64,000 nt of DNA from Psychrobacter sp. 28M-43. GTDB taxonomy: Bacteria; Pseudomonadota; Gammaproteobacteria; Pseudomonadales; Moraxellaceae. The position numbers were made by a program, and so were the translations under genes. How positions within the stretch are numbered: position 1 is the stretch's first letter; each line of letters starts with the position of its first letter. The stretch covers positions 2,232,001-2,296,000 of the forward strand of contig NZ_CP061739.1 in the NCBI RefSeq assembly GCF_014770435.1, read 5' to 3'. The notes beneath the pieces were generated by a model. It was not told the origin of the DNA and made no database searches. It saw nothing but the letters and a program-made list of their open reading frames with translations. Shown here piece by piece: positions 9,890 through 20,506 of the stretch.

Positions 9890-9923
9890 TTCCATTCAAG
9901 ACAGGAAGACTTAGGGATATACT

Positions 9924-12900
9924 ATGTCACGTTTTTTTATTAATCGCCCTATTTTTGCATGGGTGCTGGCTGTTTTGGTCATGCTCATCGGGGTAATATC
10001 CGTTATCAATCTACCGATTGAACAATATCCACGTATTGCACCGCCGACTATTTCGGTCAGTGCAAGCTATCCTGGTGCTAATGCGCAAACCGTAGAAAAC
10101 TCAGTCGTACAGATCATTGAGCAGCGTATGAAAGGCCTCGATGGTCTGATGTATATGTCGTCATCGAGCTCGTCAAATGGTAGTGCTTCAGTGACGCTTA
10201 CCTTTGAAAACGGCACAGATCCTGACACAGCTCAAGTACAAGTACAGAACAAACTGCAAGCAGCGATGAGCTCCTTGCCTGAGTCTGTTCAGCGTCAAGG
10301 TGTCAACGTCAATAAATCGTCTAGCAGCTTTTTGATGGTGCAAGCATTTATTTCTGAAGATGGCACCATGGATCGGGCAGATATTGCCGATTATATTAAC
10401 TCTAATGTCGTCGATTCGATCAGTCGTGTAGAGGGTGTGGGTGAAGTTCAGGTCTTTGGTTCTACTTATGCGATGCGTGTTTGGTTAGACCCATCACGCC
10501 TACGTAGCTACAACATGATACCTTCAGATGTCGTCAATGCGATACGAGCACAGAATGCTCAGGTATCTGCTGGTCAATTGGGTCAAGCACCTGCCGACAC
10601 AGACAAACAAGTTATCAACGCCACTGTTACTGTACAAAGTTATCTACAAACGCCTGAAGAATTTAAAAACATTCTACTAAAAACGGATACTTCTGGTGCA
10701 CAAGTGCGCTTGGGTGATGTAGCAGATGTTGAAATCGGTAGTGAGAACTATAGCGTTGTCTCTCTCTACAATGGTCAAGAAGCAGCCGGTTTAGGTATTT
10801 CACTCGCTGGTGGCGCAAACGCCCTTGAGACTCGTGAAGCCGTCGGCGCACGTATGGCTGAGCTGGAAAAAAACTTCCCAATTGGTCTAGCCTCAGTCGT
10901 TCCTTATGACACCACACCATTTGTACGCTTGTCTATCGAACAAGTCGTTATGACCCTCATTGAAGCGATTGTGTTGGTATTTATCGTTATGTTCATTTTC
11001 TTACAGAACTGGCGTGCCACCATTATCCCGACCCTTGCCGTACCTGTCGTACTCTTGGGTACCTTTGCAGTGTTGTATATTGCAGGCTTTAGTATCAACG
11101 TCTTGACCATGTTTGCCATGGTATTGTCCATCGGTCTGTTGGTCGATGATGCGATCGTCGTCGTAGAGAACGTCGAGCGAATACTAGAAGAAGATCCTCA
11201 CATCTCTATCAAAGATGCAACTATCCAGTCGATGGGTGAAATCAGTAAAATCGTTATTGGTATTGCGCTTATCTTGTCCGCCGTATTCGTACCAATGGCC
11301 TTCTTTGGTGGCTCAACAGGTGTGATTTATCGTCAGTTCTCTATCACGCTGATTACCAGCATGGTGCTCTCTGCCATGGTCGCGCTTGTATTTACCCCTG
11401 CCCTATGTGTGACATTGCTGAAACGTGGCAAAAGTCATGAAAAAGGCAGTACCGAAAAGCAAAAAGGCTTCTTTGGTTGGTTCAACCGCGGCTTCTTCAA
11501 ACTTAGCCGTTCGTACGAAAACTTTGTAGGCAAAAGTATTCGTTTTAAATGGTTATACATGATTGGTTATGCAGCCATCATCGGTATTATGGCGGTCGTG
11601 TTCTTACGTATTCCAGGCTCGTTTTTACCAGAAGAAGATCAAGGTATTATGTTTACCTTGGTTCAGCTTCCTGCTGGGTCGACGCTGGATGAGACGCAAG
11701 ACGTATTGGATAAAGTCAGAAACTATTACGATACCCAAGAGACTGACAACATTGCCTCTGTCTTTACCGTTGCAGGCTTTAGTTTTGCTGGTCAAGGCCA
11801 AAACATGGGTCTGGCGTTTGTACGCCTATCAGATTGGGAGGAGCGTTCTGGCGATGAAAACACCGCTCAAGCTGTCGCCGGTCGAGCGATGGGGTATTTC
11901 TTTACTCAGCTAAACGAAGCACAAGTATTTGCCATCGTACCACCAGCGATTACCGAGCTTGGTAATGCCAGTGGTTTTGACTTAATGATTCAGGACAGTG
12001 GCAACCTCGGACATGATGGGCTACTTGAAGCCAGAAACATGCTCTTAGGTATGGCCGCACAGAACGATCAAGTGGCTGGCGTCCGTCCTAACGGTCAAGA
12101 AGATTCGCCACAACTTAAAGTAAATATCAATCAAGAACAAGCGGCGGCTTATGGCCTGTCACTAAGCAATATCAACAGTGTCATCTCGACAGCGTGGGGC
12201 TCAAGCTACGTTAATGACTTCATCGATCGTGGCCGTATCAAACGCGTCTATGTACAAGGTGAAGCCAGCAGTCGTACCAACCCTGATGATATTGGCAAAT
12301 GGTATGTAAGAAACGACATGAACGATATGATTTCGTTCGATGCCTTCTCTAGTAGTGAGTGGCAGTCAGGCTCACCGCGTCTTACTCGTTACAACAGCCT
12401 ACCGTCAATGAACATCCAAGGTAGCGCCGCAACAGGACTAAGTACTGGTGAAGCAATGAGCTCAATGGAAGCGATGATAGACAAGCTACCTGAGGGTATC
12501 AGTTATGAGTGGACAGGCATGTCATTGGAAGAGCAAAAATCAGGGGCTCAGGCGCCAATGCTTTATGCGCTTTCAATCCTAGTTGTCTTCTTATGTTTGG
12601 CAGCTTTGTATGAGAGCTGGTCTATCCCCTTCTCTGTGCTACTAGTGATTCCACTTGGGGTATTGGGTGCAGTGATATTTACCTGGCTACGTGGTTTTGC
12701 CAATGATATCTACCTGCAAGTTGGTCTACTGACTGTCGTTGGTCTATCCGCCAAAAACGCCATTTTGATTATCGAGTTTGCAAAAGAACACCAAGAGGAA
12801 GGTTACAGTCTCAGAGAGGCCGTCATGACCGCAGCACGCCAACGTTTGCGTCCGATTATCATGACCTCGCTTGCCTTTGGTCTGGGTGTTGTGCCATTAT

Positions 12901-13154
12901 TCTTGGCGAATGGGCCAGGTTCAGGCAGTCAAAACGCTATTGGTACTAGTGTTGTTGGTGGGGTAATCACAGCAACCCTCTTAGGTATCTTCTTTATCCC
13001 AATGTTCTATATCTGGGTACGTAGTGCGTTCCCGCATAAATATGAGAACAACACACCCAATGATAAAGATGGTGGCAATGGTACGCCTAACTCGCATAAC
13101 CCAACACCTTCTGAGAGTTATCAGCCTGCAAGTCTTGGAGACAATACACAATGA
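9924..13154 (+). CDS. RND multidrug efflux transporter, HAE1 family (MexB/AcrB type)
   Basis: Trimeric inner-membrane proton/drug antiporter. The N-terminus FINRPIFAWVLAV and length (1076) match the HAE1 family, with twelve predicted membrane segments and two large periplasmic loops. The proton-relay aspartates are present as D408 and D409 in GLLVDDAIVVVENVERI, and the TM10 region GLSAKNAILIIEFAK carries the conserved Lys. The C-terminal 40 residues are Asn/Pro-rich and cytoplasmic. It starts 34 bp after the adaptor gene and overlaps the channel gene by 4 bp. Substrates are likely hydrophobic drugs, dyes or detergents, but the specific spectrum cannot be read from sequence. Confidence 0.96.
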   Translation: MSRFFINRPIFAWVLAVLVMLIGVISVINLPIEQYPRIAPPTISVSASYPGANAQTVENSVVQIIEQRMKGLDGLMYMSSSSSSNGSASVTLTFENGTDPDTAQVQVQNKLQAAMSSLPESVQRQGVNVNKSSSSFLMVQAFISEDGTMDRADIADYINSNVVDSISRVEGVGEVQVFGSTYAMRVWLDPSRLRSYNMIPSDVVNAIRAQNAQVSAGQLGQAPADTDKQVINATVTVQSYLQTPEEFKNILLKTDTSGAQVRLGDVADVEIGSENYSVVSLYNGQEAAGLGISLAGGANALETREAVGARMAELEKNFPIGLASVVPYDTTPFVRLSIEQVVMTLIEAIVLVFIVMFIFLQNWRATIIPTLAVPVVLLGTFAVLYIAGFSINVLTMFAMVLSIGLLVDDAIVVVENVERILEEDPHISIKDATIQSMGEISKIVIGIALILSAVFVPMAFFGGSTGVIYRQFSITLITSMVLSAMVALVFTPALCVTLLKRGKSHEKGSTEKQKGFFGWFNRGFFKLSRSYENFVGKSIRFKWLYMIGYAAIIGIMAVVFLRIPGSFLPEEDQGIMFTLVQLPAGSTLDETQDVLDKVRNYYDTQETDNIASVFTVAGFSFAGQGQNMGLAFVRLSDWEERSGDENTAQAVAGRAMGYFFTQLNEAQVFAIVPPAITELGNASGFDLMIQDSGNLGHDGLLEARNMLLGMAAQNDQVAGVRPNGQEDSPQLKVNINQEQAAAYGLSLSNINSVISTAWGSSYVNDFIDRGRIKRVYVQGEASSRTNPDDIGKWYVRNDMNDMISFDAFSSSEWQSGSPRLTRYNSLPSMNIQGSAATGLSTGEAMSSMEAMIDKLPEGISYEWTGMSLEEQKSGAQAPMLYALSILVVFLCLAALYESWSIPFSVLLVIPLGVLGAVIFTWLRGFANDIYLQVGLLTVVGLSAKNAILIIEFAKEHQEEGYSLREAVMTAARQRLRPIIMTSLAFGLGVVPLFLANGPGSGSQNAIGTSVVGGVITATLLGIFFIPMFYIWVRSAFPHKYENNTPNDKDGGNGTPNSHNPTPSESYQPASLGDNTQ

Positions 13155-14965
13155 GTGCTCAAAAAACATCTATCACTAACTCGTCATCGGTAGCTATTAC
13201 AGCTGTCGATGCGCAGCCAGCACTATCTCGTTTGCGCAAAAATAGTGGCCGTCTGTTAGGGCTGACTGCATTGGCAATCAGCATGGCCGCTTGTAACACC
13301 ATTCCAAAAGCGGATATGCGTCCTGTGCTAGCAGAGCCAAATATTCCTATACAGCAATCTTACGGTGCATTTGATAAAGAGACTGTTAGTAGTGCTGACC
13401 AAGCAAGCATTGCCAGTCAACGCTGGCAGAATTTTTATAGCGATGAGCGCCTAAAAGGTCTGATTGCTCTCGGTCTTGAAAATAACAAAGACTTTGAGAG
13501 TGCGCGCCTAGCCATTGAAAAAGCACGGGCCCAATATCAGATTACCGATATTAATGACTTGCCCGCTATCAACGGCAGTGCTGGTTATACTCGCTCAGCA
13601 CAGAATCGTACTGATCGAAATGCGAGTAGTAGCTACAGTGTCAACTTGGGTCTTGCCAATTATGAGCTCGACTTTTGGGGTAAAATCTCAAGCTTAAAAG
13701 ATCAAGCATTGCAGAATTTCTTGGCGACCACAGCAGCCAAAGATGCGACCCAAATCAGCTTGATTAGTAATATTGCCCAAAGCTACGCCAATCTAAGCTA
13801 CAGCTTAGCGCAGTTAAAGCTGGCTGAAGCTACAGTCGAGAGTCGTGAACGCTCGCTCTTTATCGCGGATAAACGTTTTGAAGCAGGTATCGATCCTAAG
13901 CTACCTTCACTACAGTCTTCTGCCTCATTAGAGAATGCCAAGCTTGCGGTATTACGTGCCCAGACCAGCGTTCTTCAATCACGCAATGCATTGCAGTACT
14001 TAGTTGGTGGCGCGATTCCAAACGAGCTTATCCCAACACCTGCTGTCAGTAATATCACCAGCCAGCAGATATTTAATGCTGGTCTACCAAGTGAATTACT
14101 ACGTTATCGTCCTGACGTGCTACAAGCAGAATACAACCTGAAAGCTGCTGGTGCGAATATCGAAGTGGCGCGTGCCTCTTACTTCCCATCTATTAGCTTG
14201 ACCAGTAGTGTGGGCGTCAGTAGCGGCAGCTTAAATGACTTGTTTAAAAATGGTGCCGTTGGCTGGTCATTTGGACCTAGCATTAGCGTCCCTATCTTTG
14301 ATGCAGGCCGTCTAGATGCCAACTATGATGTGGCTCAAATCGAACGTGAGCAAACGCTTGCTAGTTATGAGAGCTCTATTCAAACGGCATTCCGTGAAGT
14401 GTCAGATGTACTTGCCACGCGTGCAACTCTTGGTGAGCAGTTAGAGGCGCAGTATCGTCTGCAAGATAATTTTGAGCAGACATATCAGATAGCAGATGCG
14501 CGCTTTAAAGCCGGTATCTCGAACTATCTGGACGTACTTGACGCGCAGCGTTCACTGTTCTCTACTCAGCAAGGTATCCTAGATTTAGAGCTACAGAAAA
14601 TCGTTAGCCAGATCGAGCTGTACCAAGCGCTTGGTGGCGGTGCGAACCTTGATGTACCGTCTGTCATCCCTGTACCGCAGCACACCAACTTGGCGCAGAT
14701 TGTCACTGGAACTGCTACTAGTGCAAAAACCAAAGCGACAAATGCCATTAAAGCAGCTGGTTCAGCGCGTGTGACTACGCCACAAGAAGCTGTCGCTATT
14801 AAGCAGTCGCAAGCGGTAGAAACGACTACTTTCAAACCGACTGCTATCGTCGATGTTAATGATGATGGTAAGAAGGATGCCGCTGTCGGCGTGGTCACTG
14901 AAGAGACTCGCTTTAATAACAATAGTGTTGAACAAGTTCCTGTGACCCAGATTTTTGAGCCTTAA
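13151..14965 (+). CDS. RND efflux outer-membrane channel (OprM/AdeK type) with C-terminal extension
   Basis: Outer-membrane lipoprotein channel of the tripartite pump. Translation is coupled to the pump gene by an ATGA overlap. Lipobox SMAAC places the lipidated Cys at residue 48 behind an unusually long, polar 30-residue n-region. Two OEP repeats follow, with QRWQNFYSDERL, ANYELDFWGK and RFKAGISNYLDVLDAQR. The usual family end (LYQALGGG) comes about 110 residues before the stop. The extra tail contains DVNDDGKKDAAVG, matching the DxNxDGxxD calcium-loop pattern. Whether the tail is periplasmic and functional is unknown. The terminator is 64 bp downstream. Confidence 0.93.
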   Translation: MSAQKTSITNSSSVAITAVDAQPALSRLRKNSGRLLGLTALAISMAACNTIPKADMRPVLAEPNIPIQQSYGAFDKETVSSADQASIASQRWQNFYSDERLKGLIALGLENNKDFESARLAIEKARAQYQITDINDLPAINGSAGYTRSAQNRTDRNASSSYSVNLGLANYELDFWGKISSLKDQALQNFLATTAAKDATQISLISNIAQSYANLSYSLAQLKLAEATVESRERSLFIADKRFEAGIDPKLPSLQSSASLENAKLAVLRAQTSVLQSRNALQYLVGGAIPNELIPTPAVSNITSQQIFNAGLPSELLRYRPDVLQAEYNLKAAGANIEVARASYFPSISLTSSVGVSSGSLNDLFKNGAVGWSFGPSISVPIFDAGRLDANYDVAQIEREQTLASYESSIQTAFREVSDVLATRATLGEQLEAQYRLQDNFEQTYQIADARFKAGISNYLDVLDAQRSLFSTQQGILDLELQKIVSQIELYQALGGGANLDVPSVIPVPQHTNLAQIVTGTATSAKTKATNAIKAAGSARVTTPQEAVAIKQSQAVETTTFKPTAIVDVNDDGKKDAAVGVVTEETRFNNNSVEQVPVTQIFEP

Positions 14966-15028
14966 ATGACCCAGCCTTAATCTGATGACGCAGCTCTATC
15001 ATCACATTGACAGTCGATACGTACTATC

Positions 15029-15061
15029 AGCCCTACCGACTTAACGTGGTGGGGCTTTTTG
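15029..15061 (+). terminator. intrinsic terminator of the efflux operon
   Basis: AGCCCTACC (15029-15037) pairs with GGTGGGGCT (15048-15056) with one G-U wobble, followed by a T-run. It is 64 bp past the channel gene stop. Confidence 0.87.
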
Positions 15062-15224
15062 CTTTTATTGACGTCTTTTGGTTATAGTAGGCTCACTTTA
15101 TACAAGCTCTCTTTATATACAGCCACTTATAAAACACAGATTTTGATAAGCTGATTCTATAAAATACCGCTTATAGCGATATTATTTTAACCATGTAACA
15201 TGATAACTATTAAAACAATCATAA

Positions 15225-16241
<1,017 letters not shown>

Positions 16242-16270
16242 TAGTAATTACACTAACTTTTATAATGTAA

Positions 16271-16308
16271 AAACCCCAGTTACCTATTAGTAGCTGGGGC
16301 TTTTTTTG
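16271..16308. terminator. bidirectional terminator between hemB and the GST gene
   Basis: CCCCAGTTAC (16274-16283) pairs with GTAGCTGGGG (16290-16299) through one wobble, with A-run and T-run on the two sides. It separates converging genes and can serve both. Confidence 0.88.
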
Positions 16309-16329
16309 AATATTTTTTGATGAATAAAA

Positions 16330-17319
16330 CTATAGACGTGCACGGTCATGTGGCTCATTAAAATCAATCACTGGGCCAGCAGGGACAATACGCGTGGGAT
16401 TAATATTGGCATGACTGGTGTAATAATGCTGCTTGATATGATTCATATTTACCGTCTCTGCGATACCAGGTACCTGATATAAGTCACGCAGATATTCCCA
16501 AAGGTTTGGATAGTCAACGATACGACGCAGATTGCATTTAAAATGCCCAACATAGACAGCATCAAAACGAACTAAAGTCGTAAACAGTCGCCAATCGGCT
16601 TCAGTTATAGTGCTCCCTGTCAGATAACGCTGATGTGCTAAGCGCGTCTCAAGTGTATCTAATGCCGCAAATAGCTCAATTACAGCCTCTTCATAGGCCT
16701 CTTGTGTGGTAGAGAATCCTGTTTTATACACGCCATTGTTGATAGTTGAATAGACAAAGGTATTGATATCATCAATTTCTTGCAATAACTCTGCTGGCAC
16801 AAAATCACCTGCTAGCGCACCAACCTCATCAAAGGCAGAGTTAAACATGCGAATGATTTCAGATGACTCATTACTCACGATTGTGTTTGTTCTTTTATCC
16901 CACAAGATAGGTACGGTGACACGGCCTGTATAGTCTGGCTTGGCCTTGGTATACAGCTCATAGGCATAGTCTGCATTGATAACTGGATCAGCAACGACGC
17001 CTGCACCTTCTGCAAACGTCCAACCATACTCACCCATATACGGATGTACTACAGATAGCGGAATGATGTCTTCTAAGCCTTTAAGCTTGCGATAGATAAG
17101 GGTACGGTGTGCCCAAGGACAGGCTAGCGACACGTATAGATGATAGCGGTCAGGTTCGGCTTTAAAGCCCTCAATACCTGTGGGCCCTGCGCTACCATCT
17201 ACCGTTACCCAGTTTCTAAAACCAGCATCTTCACGCTGAAAGCGGCCGCCACTCTCTTTTGTCTCATACCACTTGTCTTGCCACTGCCCGTCTACCAAGA
17301 GACCCATGTTATTCTCCAA
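16330..17319 (-). CDS. glutathionyl-hydroquinone reductase (xi-class glutathione S-transferase, YqjG/Ecm4-like)
   Basis: Reduces glutathionyl-hydroquinones to hydroquinone and glutathione in the cytoplasm. The xi-class signature with catalytic Cys is present as SLACPWAHRTLI, followed by SVVHPYMGEYGWTF. The C-terminal helical domain contains TEADWRLFTTLVRFDAVYVGHFKCN, and the family-typical N-terminus MGLLVDGQWQDKWYETKESGGRF starts at residue 5. The shorter start at that Met is possible. At 329 residues the length is normal. It converges on hemB across a shared terminator. Confidence 0.93.
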   Translation of the reverse strand: MENNMGLLVDGQWQDKWYETKESGGRFQREDAGFRNWVTVDGSAGPTGIEGFKAEPDRYHLYVSLACPWAHRTLIYRKLKGLEDIIPLSVVHPYMGEYGWTFAEGAGVVADPVINADYAYELYTKAKPDYTGRVTVPILWDKRTNTIVSNESSEIIRMFNSAFDEVGALAGDFVPAELLQEIDDINTFVYSTINNGVYKTGFSTTQEAYEEAVIELFAALDTLETRLAHQRYLTGSTITEADWRLFTTLVRFDAVYVGHFKCNLRRIVDYPNLWEYLRDLYQVPGIAETVNMNHIKQHYYTSHANINPTRIVPAGPVIDFNEPHDRARL

Positions 17320-17618
17320 CTGTTTTTAATATTTGTTTAACGCTTAGTCAGCATGACTGACTTGAAGTCATTATTATCATGACGATTACGTTGTTTAGAG
17401 AGATATCATATCAGTTATAAGGGTTTAATCATTAGCGTCATCTCGTTTATTAACAATAAAAACTAAACATGCTAAATTAAATATTTAGTAAATATACACA
17501 AAAATATATCTAAATAACTAATATAAGCCTGAATAGCAGATATTATGATAATAAAAGAGGTTTATGCTAAAAAAGACTTGCAAAGTCTGGGAAACTTGCT
17601 AAAATGCTCAACCTAAAT
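17320..17618 (+). promoter_or_regulatory. region upstream of tRNA-Val with promoter
   Basis: About 300 bp of AT-rich DNA. The final part carries a promoter for the tRNA: TTGCAA (17578-17583), a 16-bp spacer and TAAAAT (17600-17605), placing initiation a few bases before the tRNA. No gene was seen in the remainder. Confidence 0.6.
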
Positions 17619-17734
<116 letters not shown>

Positions 17735-17843
17735 TGTCCGTGAAATATGGGCTGTAGGTTACTAAATGATTAAACACTGCCTGACAGCTCATTTTTGAAA
17801 GATAGCGAACATTAGTAGCAAGCTCAAAATCATGCGCTGCAAT

Positions 17844-18131
17844 TTAGGTTTGCTGTACCGATTCATCATAGTTATGAAGTGGTGCGATACGTTTAGAGAA
17901 ATCAGGCTGTGGATAGCTGAAAAAATAATCTGAATTATAAGCATTTACCAACTCTTCAACAGAAACACCTTCCTCAGAAAGAGATGGCTTTTCACAAAAA
18001 GATATCAATTCTGTTGGATTATTATCAATAGGATCAGAGACGTTGTTAGTATTGAAAAACCCATAAAAATGAGGCTGTACGTTGACAGGTATGGGTATAG
18101 TTATTAGTATCGTTTTGTTCTCAGCGTGCAT
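17844..18131 (-). CDS. hypothetical protein, 95 aa
   Basis: Unrecognised product. The protein begins MHAENKTILITIPIPVNVQP and contains an acidic middle (SLSEEGVSVEELVNAYNSDY). No signal peptide, membrane segment or known motif is visible. Its ATG overlaps the end of the upstream minus-strand frame by 11 bp, suggesting translational coupling. It is the first open frame inside the putative tRNA-associated element. Could be a real small gene or a fragment of a larger one. Confidence 0.4.
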   Translation of the reverse strand: MHAENKTILITIPIPVNVQPHFYGFFNTNNVSDPIDNNPTELISFCEKPSLSEEGVSVEELVNAYNSDYFFSYPQPDFSKRIAPLHNYDESVQQT

Positions 18132-18651
18132 TCGCTAATACTTCAGCACGCTCATTAAGCTCGTCTATCAAGGGTTGTAAATATTGCGAGTCAAACTCTG
18201 GTCTTGAGAGTGGTAATATAGTTTGAAAAAATTCATGAGCCCAAACCCATTGATAGTCGGCTGTTTGGGTATATCCATATAGTTTAAATTTCTTTAATAT
18301 GCTCTTGGCTTGTACAGGGTTTAGATGAATGTGTGATAACACACTAAGATAAATGGCAAACCCTAGCCACACTCTAATCAGCTCATAGTTAATATTAGAG
18401 TCAGCTAAATCTTCAAAATTGTGTTTGATCAGGGCCAATAATGAGTGAATATCTGCTCTCTTATGATTTCTTCTGGGCCTATCATAATTTGGAAGAGTAG
18501 AAACTAAAGCGTTGAAATTTAAGCACTAATGAGTGTTCGAGTGGTAATGATAAAAGACACATCTAACTACTCTGAACTCATCTATGTTTTCGTACGAAAT
18601 ATCGTGCGGTAGCAATTGCTGTAATGCAAAATCGATTTCAACTTCATCCAT
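18121..18651 (-). pseudogene. hypothetical ORF interrupted by an in-frame TAG
   Basis: Reading from the ATG at 18651 gives 41 codons (beginning MDEVEIDFALQQLLPHDI), then a TAG at 18526-18528, after which the same frame stays open for 135 codons to the stop at 18121. The distal part includes VWLGFAIYLSVLSHIHLNPV and LIDELNERAEVLANAR. The continuous frame suggests one 176-residue gene broken by a nonsense mutation. Alternatively the distal 105 codons are expressed from a TTG at 18438. The family is not recognised. It overlaps the next minus-strand gene. Confidence 0.4.
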
Positions 18652-18709
18652 CGTACGACTTCTTTAAAGGAGTTTTTTTGCGCGAATTGTAGTAACCAGC
18701 TTCTGAGAG

Positions 18710-19183
18710 TCAAATTAAGTTGACAAATACCTTTTTCGTTAATTTCACACTGTTAAACAACCTCATACAATCATCCTCAGACAGCTGCCTCTTTAATTGC
18801 TGATAACAGTTAACTAAATTTAATACACCTCTATACCTGATGATAAAAAATACTATCTCATTAAGAGCGTAATACTTAATTTGAGAGTCAGTTAACTTTT
18901 TGCTGACGCTAAAATTTAATTCGGATTCATAGATACTGATATCTTGTATATCAGTAGTGAGACGATAATTCAGAATAAAAAAATTGTCGTAGAATAAATA
19001 TCCTCTACTACCTTGCTTTTCCACTTGAGACACTTGCGAACACTGAATTCGAGTCCAAAATTCAATATCGCTCTTTAACATGTAAGGCAAAATAAGGTGA
19101 TTAAATATTTTATAGTAGCCAATATTAGCTTTATGAACACTTAGCTCTTTTTGCCTTAAATCGTTTAGATAGATCTTTTTCAT
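18710..19183 (-). CDS. hypothetical protein, 157 aa
   Basis: Unrecognised, strongly AT-rich gene with many Ile, Tyr, Asn and Lys residues, in contrast to the core genes nearby, which suggests transfer. The start MKKIYLNDLRQKELSVHK and a basic C-terminus (VKLTKKVFVNLI) are visible. A hydrophobic stretch (YALNEIVFFIIRYRGVLNLV) is too polar for a confident membrane segment. It has the same orientation as the two small frames downstream. It could be an element-borne cargo or mobilisation remnant. Confidence 0.5.
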   Translation of the reverse strand: MKKIYLNDLRQKELSVHKANIGYYKIFNHLILPYMLKSDIEFWTRIQCSQVSQVEKQGSRGYLFYDNFFILNYRLTTDIQDISIYESELNFSVSKKLTDSQIKYYALNEIVFFIIRYRGVLNLVNCYQQLKRQLSEDDCMRLFNSVKLTKKVFVNLI

Positions 19184-19429
19184 AAATACTAAAATCCAAA
19201 CATGCTTGTTGAAATCTTGTATTATTCAATCTACTAATATCTAAAATAATTGCAAGCAATTATTATAAAATATCTATTATTTTCAGTAACTTATATCTAA
19301 ACATATCAAAGAACACCCTTTTCACCTAAGCTTAATGTTGAGGCTGCATATTTTGGTATAATGGACATTTTCCATGCTGGCATAGGGTCTAACGCTATAT
19401 ACTGTCTGTATTTGCAAGGAATCAACGCC

Positions 19430-20054
19430 ATGAATCAAAAAACTGCCCTTTTTGTCGTGAAAAACACACCAAGCAGAATGGGCGCAAACTAGGCAAACAG
19501 CAGTACCAATATCTAGTTTACAAACGGCAGTTTTTAGGTGGTACAAGACTTAATAATCAAACCTTCTGGACAGAATATACTCAAGGTAAACAGACCTACC
19601 AACAACTGGCGGATAAATACCATTGTAGTGTTAAAACTATCCAAAGACGACTAGACAAAGTCAGTATCCAGTATCAGATTAAGCGACCTAAGACTGCTAA
19701 TATCATCATGGACACCACCTACTTTGGTCGCAAGTTTGGTTTAATGGTCTTTATGGACAACACCACTAGAACCGTTCTCTCTTACGCGATAGTGAGTCAT
19801 GAAACTAACAGCGCTTATAAGGAATGAATCATATAGCTAAGCGTCTTAGAAGTGCTTATCGTAGCATCAGAACCAATAGTGACTGGCTATTCACTTATCG
19901 AGAACACAAGCATTTAGATATACCAAATACCACTAATTCTCTTGAAGGGTTATTCAGTGAGTTAAAGCGACAATTATACAGTCATCATGGGTTAAATGAG
20001 AGACGTAAGTTAAGGTTTATTAAAGACTTTCTACTATCAAAGTCTCTCAAATAG
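19430..20054 (+). pseudogene. decayed IS256-type transposase (variant Zn-binding)
   Basis: Three pieces make one broken transposase. ATG at 19430 reads only a few residues before an A6 tract. The main frame then starts with a zinc-ribbon half CPFCREKHTKQNGRK, whose partner pair is mutated to YLVY in QYQYLVYKRQF. It runs through TYQQLADKYHCSVKTIQRRLDK (helix-turn-helix) and NIIMDTTYFGRKFGLMVF (catalytic Asp) to a stop at 19825. The C-terminal part continues in another frame from 19824 with NTTNSLEGLFSELKRQL. Roughly 150 residues of the catalytic core are missing at the junction near 19822. Similar TATAATGGA/TGTAATGGA sequences at the two sides might be terminal repeats. Non-functional. Confidence 0.75.
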
Positions 20055-20506
20055 CATGAATTTTATCCATTACACTCATATTTTAGAAGAGGGATGACAA
20101 TTATTCTGATATAGACGGCTAAAATAAATAATAAATTAGGATTGATGACTCATAACTACGAATCGGAGAAATATTAGAAGATTTTATGGAATATTATCTT
20201 GGTGAAAATCTAGAAAACATAGCACATAGAAATCTTAAAAATTTGTTTCAAGTTACTTATGAAAACAGAACATGCTTATCCCCTTATATTTCTAGTTAAT
20301 CAGAGTTTATCAAAGTGATAACTTCCCAAGTTGATCTCTACGAATTTGACGGCAGCGGTCAAAACTGCTTTCATTTTAATAGAAAAAAGTTTTAAACGTG
20401 ATTAATCGTATAGTATAAATACTTGAGTTTTAAAGCTTCCTATTCTTAGGTTAAAACAGTCTCTTAAACTCTCATAAAAAACAAAAGAATAGTTTTACTG
20501 GAGAGT
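20055..20506. other. intergenic remnant region before the heme locus
   Basis: About 450 bp between the broken transposase and hmuV. A 37-codon plus-strand frame (20186-20299) beginning MEYYLGENLENIAHRNLKN is too short to name and may be a fragment. Nothing else coding was seen. The right part presumably holds the end of the hmu transcript, but no clear terminator hairpin was found. Confidence 0.35.

Noticed and set aside
17844..18438. Joining the two minus-strand frames into one frameshifted gene
   Set aside because: They overlap by 11 bp with a normal ATG in the second frame, so translational coupling is equally likely; no homologue known to join them.
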